Assembly: GCF_026339955.1 (NCBI RefSeq)
Contig: NZ_JAPEPW010000002.1
Location: forward strand, 2,170,001-2,234,000
From: Streptomyces sp. NBC_01549
GTDB lineage: Bacteria; Actinomycetota; Actinomycetes; Streptomycetales; Streptomycetaceae
Length of the DNA stretch: 64,000 nt
Direction: 5' to 3'
Numbering within the stretch: position 1 is the stretch's first letter; every line of letters starts with the position of its first letter. A program made the position numbers and the translations under genes. The notes beneath the pieces are model-generated. The model worked only from the letters and a program-made list of their open reading frames with translations. It searched no databases and was not told where the DNA came from. This document shows, piece by piece, positions 46,546 through 55,377 of this stretch.

Positions 46546-48307
46546 GGCTCGCAGAGAATCAACATGCGTGTTTGATGTTGTCCGGGGATTCGGTGCCGTA
46601 GGCGTCGAGGTAGGCGGCCACGTCTGCGGGGGTGGTGAATCGTGCTGTGGAGCGGGGGACGGTGTATTCGTGCTGGTCCAGGAGGGGTTGGGTCTCCTGG
46701 ATTGTGCGGGTGATGGTTTGCGAGCTGGTCTCGAAGAGTGCGCCGAGGAGGGCGTGGGTGAAGCAGCCGCGCTGATAGAGGACGGTGGCCAGGATCCGGT
46801 CGGGGTCAGTGAACGCCTGCCTGGGGCCCGCCCCGGGGGCCCGCTGTCGTTCGTGGCCGCGTCGGTGACGGCGCTGGTGTTCCCGCTGGGCGGCCTGGAT
46901 TGGCGCCAACCTGCTGATCAGGGCGTCCAGTTGTGCGCGGGTGAGGCCGGTGAGTTCCGGGTCGGTGAGCCGGGCGTGCTGGCGGGCACCCCATTGCCGC
47001 GGTTCCGCTCCGTGTGGAGTGCCGGTGGTTGTGGGGCCGCGCTGCTGGGCGTCGAGCGTGTAGTTCCAGTCGCCGTGGAAGCGGTGGCGGGTCATCGCCA
47101 GCGCGTCGACCTGGGCGTCGTCGACTTTCACTCCGGTGGGGTAGGCGCCGGTGTCGAGTTCGGCGCGGACCGTCAGTCCGGTGCGGGTGGTGGTCGCCGC
47201 AATGGACTGCAGAATGACTTCATGGCTGGTCAGGGGCCTGCCGCGCCAGTTCATGGAGATGTGGGAGAACAGCCGGTGCTCAATCCGATTCCACTTCGAC
47301 GTGCCCGGAGGTAGGTGACAGACGGTGATTTCAAGGCCAGTCTCGGCGGCCAGGGCGGCAAGTTCGGTCTTCCACGCCCGGGTGCGGTAGCCGTTGGAGC
47401 CTCCGGCGTCGGCGGTGATGAGCAGACGCCGGGCGTGAGGGTAGTCGCCCTGTCCGGCCCCGCGCCACCAGCGGCGGATCGAGGCGACCGCGAAAGCGGC
47501 GGTGTCGTGGTCGGTGCCGACACTGACCCAGCCGGAGTTCCCGGCGATGTCGTAAATCCCGTACGGGATCGCCTTGCCGGGCCCCTCCCGGTCCAGGAAG
47601 TCATGCGTCTTGACCTTCACTGGATCGCCCGTGGGCTGCCACTCACGCCCCGCGTTCTTGTACTCGCCGACCATCTCCTTCTTCTTGCTGTCCACGCTGA
47701 CCACCGGGTCCCCGGCGCCGATGTGGTCCTTGGCCTGCTCGTTGATGTAGTGGAACTGGGCATCCCGGTCCGGGTGCTGCTTGCCCTCCAGGGTCTTGGA
47801 GTTGGCCTGCAGGCTGAAGCCCTCCTCCCGCAGCAGGTCACCGACCGTGTCGGCGCTGACCCTGTGCCCCTGGCGGGTCAGCTCGGCGGCCAGGTTCCGG
47901 GTCGACTTGGTCGTCCACCGCAGCGGCGACATCGGGTCCCCGCGCATGTCCGGCTCGACCAGGGCCAGCAGCGCGGGCCGCAGCCCCGCATCAAGGTCAG
48001 CGGCCTTCTTCCGGCCGCCACCGGGCCGGCGGACCCGCCCCAGCGGCTCTACTCCCGCCTCCAGCTCATCCACCCCCTTCCGGACCGTCGTCTCGCTGGC
48101 GTCGGCTGCCCGAGCAACGGCCCGGATCCCACCGTGGCCCAGGAGACGGGCCTCGGCTCCCATCAGCAGACGCTGCTGCCGCTCGTCCAGGTGAGGGAAC
48201 AACACCTCAAACTTCACCGCGAGTTGAACACGAATCTCATCGGGGATGCGCATACCACGCCAACGAACCGAATCACGGGAGGCAACATGTTGATTCTCTG
48301 CGAGCCC
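46545..48307 (-). mobile_element. ISAzo13-type insertion sequence, intact
   Basis: 1,763-bp element bounded by perfect 22-bp terminal inverted repeats (46545-46566 and 48286-48307; outer end GGGCTCGCAGAGAATC) and a direct TTA duplication (46542-46544, 48308-48310). One transposase fills it. Perfect repeats and an intact gene indicate recent insertion into the 3' end of the antiporter gene. Confidence 0.9.
46559..48253 (-). CDS. ISAzo13-family transposase
   Basis: 564 residues. N-terminal helix-turn-helix (GIRAVARAADASETTVRKGV), then a DDE core: VVSVDSKKKEMVGEYKN (first Asp), LLITADAGGSNGYRTRAWK (second Asp), and SKWNRIEHRLFSHISMNWRG (Glu), in the order typical of ISAzo13/Rhodopirellula-type transposases. 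The tail adds an unusual helical DNA-binding-like region (PDRILATVLYQRGCFTHALL). The stop lies inside the left inverted repeat. Reading frame is intact. Confidence 0.92.
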   Translation of the reverse strand: MRIPDEIRVQLAVKFEVLFPHLDERQQRLLMGAEARLLGHGGIRAVARAADASETTVRKGVDELEAGVEPLGRVRRPGGGRKKAADLDAGLRPALLALVEPDMRGDPMSPLRWTTKSTRNLAAELTRQGHRVSADTVGDLLREEGFSLQANSKTLEGKQHPDRDAQFHYINEQAKDHIGAGDPVVSVDSKKKEMVGEYKNAGREWQPTGDPVKVKTHDFLDREGPGKAIPYGIYDIAGNSGWVSVGTDHDTAAFAVASIRRWWRGAGQGDYPHARRLLITADAGGSNGYRTRAWKTELAALAAETGLEITVCHLPPGTSKWNRIEHRLFSHISMNWRGRPLTSHEVILQSIAATTTRTGLTVRAELDTGAYPTGVKVDDAQVDALAMTRHRFHGDWNYTLDAQQRGPTTTGTPHGAEPRQWGARQHARLTDPELTGLTRAQLDALISRLAPIQAAQREHQRRHRRGHERQRAPGAGPRQAFTDPDRILATVLYQRGCFTHALLGALFETSSQTITRTIQETQPLLDQHEYTVPRSTARFTTPADVAAYLDAYGTESPDNIKHAC

Positions 48308-48430
48308 TTACGGGCCACCCCGCGATTGAGGCCAGGCACCGGCAGTCCTCAGGCCGGCACACCTCAAAACCAATCGTGGGGCAGCCCGTCAAGGCGTATC
48401 CATACGTCAGCGCCGAGCGCTCCGCGCGCC

Positions 48431-49999
48431 TCAGCGGAACTCGGCGAGCCGCGGCCGCAGCCCGAGGGCGGTGAGCGCTGCCACCGAGACCAGGGCTCCC
48501 AGGGCCCCCGGCAGCAGATCCGCCACGGCGGAGCGGCCGGCCTGGACCGAGGCGGTGAAGTGCCGGCGGTTGATGTCGGTGACCTGGTCCAGCGTCGTCA
48601 TCCACGCCCCGAAGTGCGCGTTGGACGTGCCCGCCTCCCAGCCCATACAGAACGCGACGGCCTCGCGTTCCTTGCCCTGCGCGAGCAGGGCGCGGATCTT
48701 GCGGTCGTCGCGCTCGTACACGGCGTACGTCTCAACCGTCTGCTCCGCCGCGTCCCGCTCGCCGGCGAAGGTGATGTTGTCGAGTTCTCGCCGGAACTCG
48801 CCGGTGAAGCGCAGGTCGCCGTGGTCGGAGCGGTACGACTGCCACGTCGTGGCCAGCTCGTCGTCGTACGTCGCGAGGGTCGCGCCCTTGATCCCATACA
48901 GCTCCTGCGACTTGGTGAGGAAGCTCTGCGCGTACTGGTCCCGGCGCTCGGGGTCGAGGAGATAGCGGCTCTCGTCGGCATTCCCGTCGTAGGCGATCGC
49001 GCGGGCGCGGGAGAGCGCCACGACGGAGTCGAACGCATCACGCCGTGCCCCGCGCAGGTGCTCAGCGGTGGCCGACAGCGCCTGGACACCGAGGAAGACG
49101 GCGAGCACCGCGCAGACCGTGGCGGCCAGGACGCCGGGGTTGAGGATCCGGTGGAAACGGCGCGCCAGGTACCACTGGAGGACGCCGAGCGAGACGAGGA
49201 GCAGTACGCCGAGGACGACGGCGACAACGAGCTGGGTCGCCAGGGTCGAACGGGCTTGTGCATACCGCGCGTTGAACGCACTGTTGTTGGAGTCCACCAA
49301 CTTCCGTGCGCCTGGCAGGAGGTGGTTCTGCAGCAGGTCGGTGGCCTTGCGGTAGTCCGCGAGTGCGGCCGGTTTGCCGCCGGTGCGGGCGTCGTTCTCC
49401 AGGGCGCGTCCTATCAGCTCCTGGTACTCGGCGAAGTCGTCGGTCAGGGACTCCACGGTGTGCTCGTCGGTGCGGTCGCCCTGGGCGGCGACGGCGAGCG
49501 TGCGCAGATCGTGGCCGATGGTGCGGCGCGCGTCCCCGTAGAACCCGACCGCCTTCGCATACGGCGTCGCCAGGCGCCCTTGGCCCGCATTCCCGCTGGA
49601 CAGCAGGATGTTAGCGGCCTGCGCGTCCATGTCGTTCAGGGCGAGGTCGAGGTCGGCGGCGCTGGTGGTGCGCGGCGCGTCACTGTCGGCGACGCTGTCC
49701 CAGGTGCTGGCCGCGGCGAGTCCGGCCAGCGCGAACAGCAGGACCAGGGCCGCGGCGAGCGAGACCGTGGCCACGCGCAGGAGACGCAGCCGCCCGGGCA
49801 GGGAAGCCCAGTAGCGGCGGCGCAGAGCGGCCCACGCGGCCACGGCCTCGCGACGGAGGCGACGACGCCCCGGGACACCCGGCCGCGGCCCCCCTCCGGG
49901 CCGCAGGCCGGGTCCACCCCCGGGCCGGACGACCGGTCCGGGGTGTGGCTGTGCGCCGGTCCCGGCCCCCGCCTCAGGACGGCGCGTGGTGACGGCCAT
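48431..49999 (-). CDS. Membrane-anchored protein with two extracytoplasmic helical domains
   Basis: 522 residues. After a Gly/Pro-rich N-terminus come a membrane helix (about 75-95), an extracytoplasmic helical domain (about 96-245), a membrane pair (about 250-310), a second helical domain (about 311-480) and a terminal membrane helix. The two outer domains resemble four-helix sensor (CHASE3/TarH-like) modules, but no kinase or signalling domain follows. I do not recognise a named family. ATG 49999 has GGGGGA seven bases upstream. Divergent from the orphan kdpB. Confidence 0.68.
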   Translation of the reverse strand: MAVTTRRPEAGAGTGAQPHPGPVVRPGGGPGLRPGGGPRPGVPGRRRLRREAVAAWAALRRRYWASLPGRLRLLRVATVSLAAALVLLFALAGLAAASTWDSVADSDAPRTTSAADLDLALNDMDAQAANILLSSGNAGQGRLATPYAKAVGFYGDARRTIGHDLRTLAVAAQGDRTDEHTVESLTDDFAEYQELIGRALENDARTGGKPAALADYRKATDLLQNHLLPGARKLVDSNNSAFNARYAQARSTLATQLVVAVVLGVLLLVSLGVLQWYLARRFHRILNPGVLAATVCAVLAVFLGVQALSATAEHLRGARRDAFDSVVALSRARAIAYDGNADESRYLLDPERRDQYAQSFLTKSQELYGIKGATLATYDDELATTWQSYRSDHGDLRFTGEFRRELDNITFAGERDAAEQTVETYAVYERDDRKIRALLAQGKEREAVAFCMGWEAGTSNAHFGAWMTTLDQVTDINRRHFTASVQAGRSAVADLLPGALGALVSVAALTALGLRPRLAEFR

Positions 50000-50547
50000 G
50001 GGAGTCCCCCTGTTCAGCGAAGCCGAGAACCTGGGGGAGGCCACAAGCCCTCCGACGTCACGCCACGGACGGTCGCCCGTGTCCCCCGTGTCGCTCAGTC
50101 TGGGACCGGTTTCGGCCAACGGCGTCGTCCGTTGATGATCTCCTGACGCTTTCTCAGGTGACCTTGACGACGCCTTGACGTCGCCCTCCGGCCGGCCGTA
50201 AGAGAGGCGCAAATTCCGCGCGCGGCCGGGCATTTCGAAGGTGCGGCCGGACTAGATTTCCCCTCGGTCGCCGGAGAGGCTTCGGACGTCAGTGACATGA
50301 CGGCTTCGCCCCGGAAGCATCCTCGTACGCCTTCCTCCCCGAAGGCGTACGAATGGCCTCCCGGCGGCCGAGCACGCGGCGGCGTTCTCGTCGTCATCGC
50401 GCCGCCGATGTCCGTGCGCAGCTCTGCGGTGCCGGGAACCCCGGTACCGCAGAGCCCGGCGGCCACCAGTTCCCGTGTCAGCTCGACCGGTCGTCGGCGT
50501 GCCCCGGTGCGCTCGGGCCGGTTCCCCACCGAGGCTCGAAGGTCCCG
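50000..50547. other. Divergent gap between the membrane protein and the orphan kdpB
   Basis: 548 bases. The frame of the downstream kdpB is open from 50353 but its codons there are not KdpB-like. I find no kdpF-like peptide in any frame. A TTGACGACGCC-TTGACGTCGCC near-direct repeat lies at 50164-50185. Promoters for both genes must be here. Confidence 0.45.
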
Positions 50548-52695
50548 ATGATTCCCGCCGCTCCCCATCAGGCCCCGCCGTCCCGCCTTCAGCGCGCCCC
50601 CGGATCGGGGGGAGAGACGAAACGCCGGGCGCCGAGCGGGCTGTTCGAACCCGCCCAGCTCGTGCAGTCGTTCCCCGAGGCGCTGCGCAAACTGCACCCG
50701 CGGGTCCTGGTGAAGAACCCGGTGTTGTTCGTCGTCTCTGTGGGAGCCGTCCTCACGACCCTGTCCGCGGTACTCCACCCCGCCGTCTTCACCTGGGTCA
50801 TCAGTGCCTGGCTGTGGCTGACGGTGATCTTCGCCAACCTCGCCGAGGCCGTCGCCGAAGGCCGCGGCAAGGCACAGGCCGAGTCGCTGCGCAGAGCCCG
50901 TACGGACACGGTCGCGCTACGCCTGCGCCACTGGAACTACGGAGCCGACCTGCGGCACGCCGAGACGGAGGCCGTGGCCGCCACCGACCTCAAACCGCTC
51001 GACGTCGTCCTGGTCGAGGCGGGCGAACTCATCCCCGCAGACGGCGATGTCATCGACGGCGTCGCGGCCGTCGACGAATCCGCGGTCACAGGGGAATCCG
51101 CGCCCGTCATCCGCGAGTCGGGCGGCGACCGCAGCGGCGTCACCGGCGGCACGACCGTCCTCTCCGACCACATCGTCGTCCGCGTCAGCGCCCGCCCGGG
51201 ACACTCCTTCCTCGACCGGATGATCGCGCTCGTCGAAGGCGCTTCCCGGCAGAAGACCCCGAACGAGATCGCGCTGAACATCCTGCTCGCCGCGCTCACG
51301 ATCATCTTCGTCCTGGTCGTCGTCACCCTCCAGCCGATGGCCGAGTACGCCGACGCCGCCCAGTCCACCACCGTCCTCGTCGCCCTCCTCGTCACCCTCA
51401 TCCCGACGACGATCGGCGCGCTGCTGTCCGCGATCGGCATCGCGGGCATGGACCGGCTCGTCCAGCGCAACGTGCTCGCCATGTCCGGCCGTGCGGTCGA
51501 GGCCGCAGGCGACGTGGGCACCCTCCTCCTCGACAAGACCGGCACCATCACCCTCGGCAACCGCGAGGCCGCCGCCTTCGTCCCGCTGCCCGGCATCGCG
51601 GAAGACCAACTCGCCGGCGCCGCCCAGCTGTCGTCCCTGGCCGACGAGACACCGGAGGGCCGCTCCGTCGTCGTACTGGCGAAAGACCGGTACGGGCTAC
51701 GGGCTCCCGCCGAGGGCGAGCTGAGCCATGCCCGGTGGGTGAAGTTCAGCGCGCAGACCCGGATGAGCGGCGTCGACCTGCGCTGGGACAACGGCGCGGT
51801 GTGCGCGATCCGCAAGGGTGCCGCCCAGCAGGTGATCGAGTGGGTGCAGATGTACGGCGGCCACGTCCCGCCCGAGGCACGCTGGTCAGCGGATTCCGTG
51901 GCCGCCTCGGGAGGCACTCCACTCCTGGTGGCCGTGCACGACTGGAACGGGCCGCGGGTACTGGGCCTGATCCATCTGAAAGACGTCGTCAAGGACGGCA
52001 TCCGCGAGCGCTTCGCCGAGCTGCGCCGCATGGGCATCCGCACGGTGATGATCACCGGCGACAACCCGCTCACCGCCCGCGCCATCGCCGAAGAGGCAGG
52101 CGTGGACGACTACTTGGCCGAGGCGACACCCGAGGACAAGCTCGCGCTGATCAAACGGGAACAGGAGGGCGGCAAGCTTGTCGCGATGACCGGGGACGGC
52201 ACGAACGACGCGCCGGCGCTGGCGCAGGCCGATGTCGGTGTGGCCATGAACACCGGCACCTCGGCCGCCAAGGAGGCCGGGAACATGGTCGACCTGGACT
52301 CCAACCCGACGAAGCTCATCGAGATCGTCGAAATCGGCAAGCAACTGCTCATCACGCGGGGCGCGCTGACGACGTTCTCCATCACGAACGACGTGGCGAA
52401 GTACTTCGCGATCATCCCGGCGATGTTCGCGGGCGCCTACCCGGGTCTGAAGTCGCTCAACATCATGGGCCTGCACAGCCCCACCTCCGCGATCACCTCG
52501 GCAATCATCTTCAACGCGCTCATCATCGTCGCGCTGATCCCGCTCGCACTGCGGGGCGTGCGCTACACGCCGTCTTCGGCGCACGACCTGCTGCGGCGCA
52601 ACCTCATGCTGTACGGCCTCGGCGGGCTGGTCCTGCCCTTCGTCGGTATCAAGCTGATCGACCTGCTGATCTCCGGGGTGCCGGGTCTTGGCTGA
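50548..52695 (+). CDS. kdpB: Orphan KdpB P-type ATPase (copy 3)
   Basis: 715 residues, intact catalytic motifs: TGES, DKTGT (Asp329), TGDGTNDAPALAQADVG, and full membrane segments. ATG 50548 has GAAGG five bases upstream. No kdpF, kdpA or kdpC lies beside it; the neighbours are a membrane protein and an SDR. It may serve either KdpA/KdpC pair in trans or be a relic of a third operon. Divergence from copies 1 and 2 in the N-terminal 60 residues and the nucleotide-binding domain suggests it is not a recent duplication. Confidence 0.92.
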   Translation: MIPAAPHQAPPSRLQRAPGSGGETKRRAPSGLFEPAQLVQSFPEALRKLHPRVLVKNPVLFVVSVGAVLTTLSAVLHPAVFTWVISAWLWLTVIFANLAEAVAEGRGKAQAESLRRARTDTVALRLRHWNYGADLRHAETEAVAATDLKPLDVVLVEAGELIPADGDVIDGVAAVDESAVTGESAPVIRESGGDRSGVTGGTTVLSDHIVVRVSARPGHSFLDRMIALVEGASRQKTPNEIALNILLAALTIIFVLVVVTLQPMAEYADAAQSTTVLVALLVTLIPTTIGALLSAIGIAGMDRLVQRNVLAMSGRAVEAAGDVGTLLLDKTGTITLGNREAAAFVPLPGIAEDQLAGAAQLSSLADETPEGRSVVVLAKDRYGLRAPAEGELSHARWVKFSAQTRMSGVDLRWDNGAVCAIRKGAAQQVIEWVQMYGGHVPPEARWSADSVAASGGTPLLVAVHDWNGPRVLGLIHLKDVVKDGIRERFAELRRMGIRTVMITGDNPLTARAIAEEAGVDDYLAEATPEDKLALIKREQEGGKLVAMTGDGTNDAPALAQADVGVAMNTGTSAAKEAGNMVDLDSNPTKLIEIVEIGKQLLITRGALTTFSITNDVAKYFAIIPAMFAGAYPGLKSLNIMGLHSPTSAITSAIIFNALIIVALIPLALRGVRYTPSSAHDLLRRNLMLYGLGGLVLPFVGIKLIDLLISGVPGLG

Positions 52696-53030
52696 ACCGC
52701 GCACGCTCCCGCGCCCCGGCCGTCAAGGACACGTATGCGCACGTCAGAAGCACATCAGAGAACGGGGTTCCGGCTTGTCCGGAGCGTGCGGAACCGTTTC
52801 GATGGAGCCTGTGAACAGCGCCTGGCTCCTCTTCGACCGGCCGCCGAGTCCCGCTCGGCCGCTCCGTCGTGCGCCGCGCTGCCGGGAAACGCCCGCGTCC
52901 TTCTGACGCGCTTTTCCGTGAACCGAGGGGCGTCGTGATCCGATCCGGCGCCCCTTTTCCTCCTCACCTGCCCGCACGTGCGCCGCCCCCTCGCCGGGGC
53001 TGTGCGCGTGCTCGTACCCCTGGATGAGCC
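52696..53030. other. Gap downstream of the orphan kdpB
   Basis: 335 bases with no supported gene and no convincing terminator or repeat. Two short plus-strand frames (52688-52906, 52735-52938) lack a ribosome site. Confidence 0.4.
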
Positions 53031-53840
53031 ATGCCCGACTCCACCCTTTCCTCCCGTACCGTCCTCGTCACCGGCGCCACCTCCGGCATCGGTTACGAGA
53101 CCTCCCGGCAACTCGCCGAGCGCGGTGCCATCGTGCTGCTGCACGGCCGTACCGCCGAGGAGGCGCGCGCCGCCGCCGACCGTCTCGTCGCCATCGCCGG
53201 CGTCGACACGGACCGACTGTGCACGTATGCAGCCGACTTCACCCGTCTCGACGAGGTCGAGGCACTCGCTCACAAGGTCGTCGCCGAGCACCCGCACCTC
53301 GACGTCCTCGTCAACAACGCGGGCATCGCGGCACCTGAGCGGCACACCGTCACCACGGACGGCAACGAGATCGCCTTCCAGGTCAACTTCCTCGCCCACT
53401 ACCTCCTGACATGCCTGCTGGAACCCGCGCTCACCAGCGACCCCGGCGGCCGAGTCGTCAACGTCTCGTCGTCCCTGCACCGCACCGCGAACATCCAGTG
53501 GAACGACCCGAACCGCGCCCGCCGCTACTCCCGGCTCGCCGCGTACGCCCAGTCGCAGCTGGCGCTCACCGTCTTCGCCGCCGACCCGCGCGTCACCGCG
53601 GTCTCCGTCCACCCCGGTATCTGCGACACGGCGCTGATGCCCCTGTACGCGCACGAAGGCGTCACGCCAGCCGAGGGCGCGACGAACGTGGTCCGCCTCT
53701 GCGACCCGGCCATCGAGATCGTCAACGGCGCGTACTACGACCGCGCCGAGCGCGTCGAACCAGCCCCGGCCGCCACCGAGGACCGCACGATCAAGCGCCT
53801 CAACAAACTCGCCGACCTGCTCATCGGCCGCGCCGCTTGA
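53031..53840 (+). CDS. Short-chain dehydrogenase/reductase
   Basis: 269 residues with a Rossmann fold: VTGATSGIGYETSRQLAERG (TGxxxGIG cofactor loop), DVLVNNAGIAAPERHT (NNAG), VVNVSSSLHRTANIQW, and the active site region YSRLAAYAQSQLALTVFA in which Tyr-x3-Lys reads Tyr-x3-Gln. The Ser is in VNVSSS. Loss of the catalytic Lys is seen in a retinol-dehydrogenase-like branch but could mean altered activity. NADP preference is likely. The start has only a weak GAG upstream. Confidence 0.8.
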   Translation: MPDSTLSSRTVLVTGATSGIGYETSRQLAERGAIVLLHGRTAEEARAAADRLVAIAGVDTDRLCTYAADFTRLDEVEALAHKVVAEHPHLDVLVNNAGIAAPERHTVTTDGNEIAFQVNFLAHYLLTCLLEPALTSDPGGRVVNVSSSLHRTANIQWNDPNRARRYSRLAAYAQSQLALTVFAADPRVTAVSVHPGICDTALMPLYAHEGVTPAEGATNVVRLCDPAIEIVNGAYYDRAERVEPAPAATEDRTIKRLNKLADLLIGRAA

Positions 53841-53880
53841 ACTTCCCTGACTTCCCTTCCACACGATGGAGTTGATGCCC

Positions 53881-53958
53881 ATGTCGAAGCGCGCCCGCAA
53901 GAAGAGGGCCCGCCGCAAGAAGAAGGCGAACCACGGCCGCAAGGCCGGTCAGCGCTGA
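53881..53958 (+). CDS. Ribosomal protein bL37 (25-residue)
   Basis: MSKRARKKRARRKKKANHGR followed by KAGQR and TGA: a very basic peptide matching the pattern of actinobacterial bL37 (MAKRGRKKR-x-n-KKANHGKRP), a small 50S subunit protein found in structures of mycobacterial ribosomes. GGAG lies nine bases upstream of the ATG. It is too short for most gene finders. Confidence 0.8.
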   Translation: MSKRARKKRARRKKKANHGRKAGQR

Positions 53959-54018
53959 GCCCCAGGGGCGACCCCACCACACACCGGGGTCGCCCCATTA
54001 CCAGTGAAGGGTGACCTC

Positions 54019-54795
54019 GTGATCCAGCTCCTCCCCGACCAACTTCCCGCCCTCTCCCGATGGTTCCCCGCCGCGGCACCCGGCCCCGCCACCCTCGCCG
54101 AGCACGCCCTGGCCACCGGAACCGGGCAATGGTGGGCCGACCGGGCGGTACACCCACGCACCGTCGCCATACGCTGCGCCGACCACGCCCTGCTGCGCGG
54201 TGACCCGGACGCCCTCACCACCGGGGATCTCACGCCGCTGGCCGACTGCTACATCGACGCGCCCGACCGCTTCCTCCCCGCCCTCGCCACCACCTTCGAC
54301 CAGGTCACCCCGTGGGAGCGCATGGTGTACGTACAGCGCACGACGCCCTCCTCGACACCCCGTCTCCCGTGGGGCGTGACGGTGCGACGGCTGGCACCCG
54401 AGCACGCCCCGGCCCTCGCCGAACTCGGCACCGACGCGGCCTGGATCCACGGCACATGGGGCGGACCGACCGCGCTCGCGGCCTCCGGCCTCGGCTGGGC
54501 CGCCTTCCACAAGGACCGCGTCCTCGCCATCGCCTGCGCCTACTTCCTGAGCAGCACGTACGAGGACATCGCCTGCGTCACGGTCCCCGAGCACCGGCGC
54601 GAACGCCTCGCCGTCGCCTGCGTCACCGCCCTGTGCACGGACATCGCGGCCCGCGGCCACACCCCGAGCTGGTCCTGCTCCAGCGACAACCGCCCCAGCC
54701 GCCTGCTCGCCTGGACCGCTGGCTTCAGACTGGAACGCGAGTACGTCCACTACGCGGCCGGAAGTCCCGCACAGCACGACCACCTCACCGCATAG
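54019..54795 (+). CDS. GNAT-family acetyltransferase
   Basis: 258 residues. N-terminal helical part, then a GNAT core with VTVPEHRRERLAVACVTALC (acetyl-CoA loop, R/Q-x2-G region degenerate to RRERLA) and a late SCSSDNRPSRLLAWTAGFRL, as in the GNAT_acetyltr/FR47-like group. GTG 54019 with GAAGG upstream is used; GTG 54004 adds five residues. Substrate unknown. Converges on the Gln-rich protein gene. Confidence 0.75.
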   Translation: MIQLLPDQLPALSRWFPAAAPGPATLAEHALATGTGQWWADRAVHPRTVAIRCADHALLRGDPDALTTGDLTPLADCYIDAPDRFLPALATTFDQVTPWERMVYVQRTTPSSTPRLPWGVTVRRLAPEHAPALAELGTDAAWIHGTWGGPTALAASGLGWAAFHKDRVLAIACAYFLSSTYEDIACVTVPEHRRERLAVACVTALCTDIAARGHTPSWSCSSDNRPSRLLAWTAGFRLEREYVHYAAGSPAQHDHLTA

Positions 54796-54922
54796 CCGCC
54801 GCATCACCGCACGACCCCGGACACCGCGCGCGCAGGCAAGAGATCCGAAAGACACCCGTGCAGAGCACCGGTGACGGCTCGCGCGTTCACAGAGGCGACA
54901 GGGGGAGGCTCGCGCTTCCACG

Positions 54923-54966
54923 GTGATGCGGTGTGCCCGGGAACTGTTCCGGGCACACCGCATCAC
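54923..54966. terminator. 18-bp perfect hairpin between convergent genes
   Basis: 54923-54940 (GTGATGCGGTGTGCCCGG) pairs exactly with 54949-54966 around GAACTGTT. It sits between the GNAT gene and the Gln-rich gene and can stop both. Confidence 0.75.
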
Positions 54967-54978
54967 GCCGCCCAGGCG

Positions 54979-55377
54979 TCAGCCGATACCGAACGGCTGC
55001 TGGCCTTGTTGGCCGAACCCGCCGCCCTGCTGGCCTTGTTGGCCGAACCCGCCGCCCTGCTGGAGCAGCGCCACGATCGCTGTCGGCAGCGCCTGCTGCA
55101 CGGACTGCTCCACCGCATGCTGGATGCCGGTGTGCAGCGAGCGGTGCAGCGCGAGAGCGAGGTATGGGTGCGCCTGCTGGGCCGTGCCCTGCTGCTGGAG
55201 CTGCTGCTGGATCTGCTGGATCTGGTGGAAGGTCTGCTCCACTCGCTGCGCGACCTCCTGGCTCGCCTGCTGACAGGCCTGCTGGATCACCTGCTGGACC
55301 ACCTGGGCGAGCTGCTGCTGACCACCCATCTGCGGGCCGGCCTGCTGCATGGGTTGAGTACCGGTCATCGCCGACAT
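54979..55377 (-). CDS. Gln/Gly-rich low-complexity protein
   Basis: 132 residues; no known domain. Residues about 15-75 are helical and Gln-rich (QQLAQVVQQVIQQACQQASQ), with a heptad-like pattern. A short hydrophobic stretch follows (HPYLALALHRSLHTGIQHAV) and then a Gly/Phe/Gln tail with a tandem GGGFGQQGQQ repeat (55000-55060 in DNA). ATG 55377 has GGAGGA directly upstream; ATGs at 55401/55398 are alternatives. Composition suggests a surface, assembly-prone or spore-coat-like protein; this is inference only. Confidence 0.65.
   Translation of the reverse strand: MSAMTGTQPMQQAGPQMGGQQQLAQVVQQVIQQACQQASQEVAQRVEQTFHQIQQIQQQLQQQGTAQQAHPYLALALHRSLHTGIQHAVEQSVQQALPTAIVALLQQGGGFGQQGQQGGGFGQQGQQPFGIG

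Noticed and set aside
55000..55070. Tandem repeat as a CRISPR-like array
   Set aside because: Only two copies, no spacers, and they encode GGGFGQQGQQ in frame. No CRISPR array or cas gene was found in the window.
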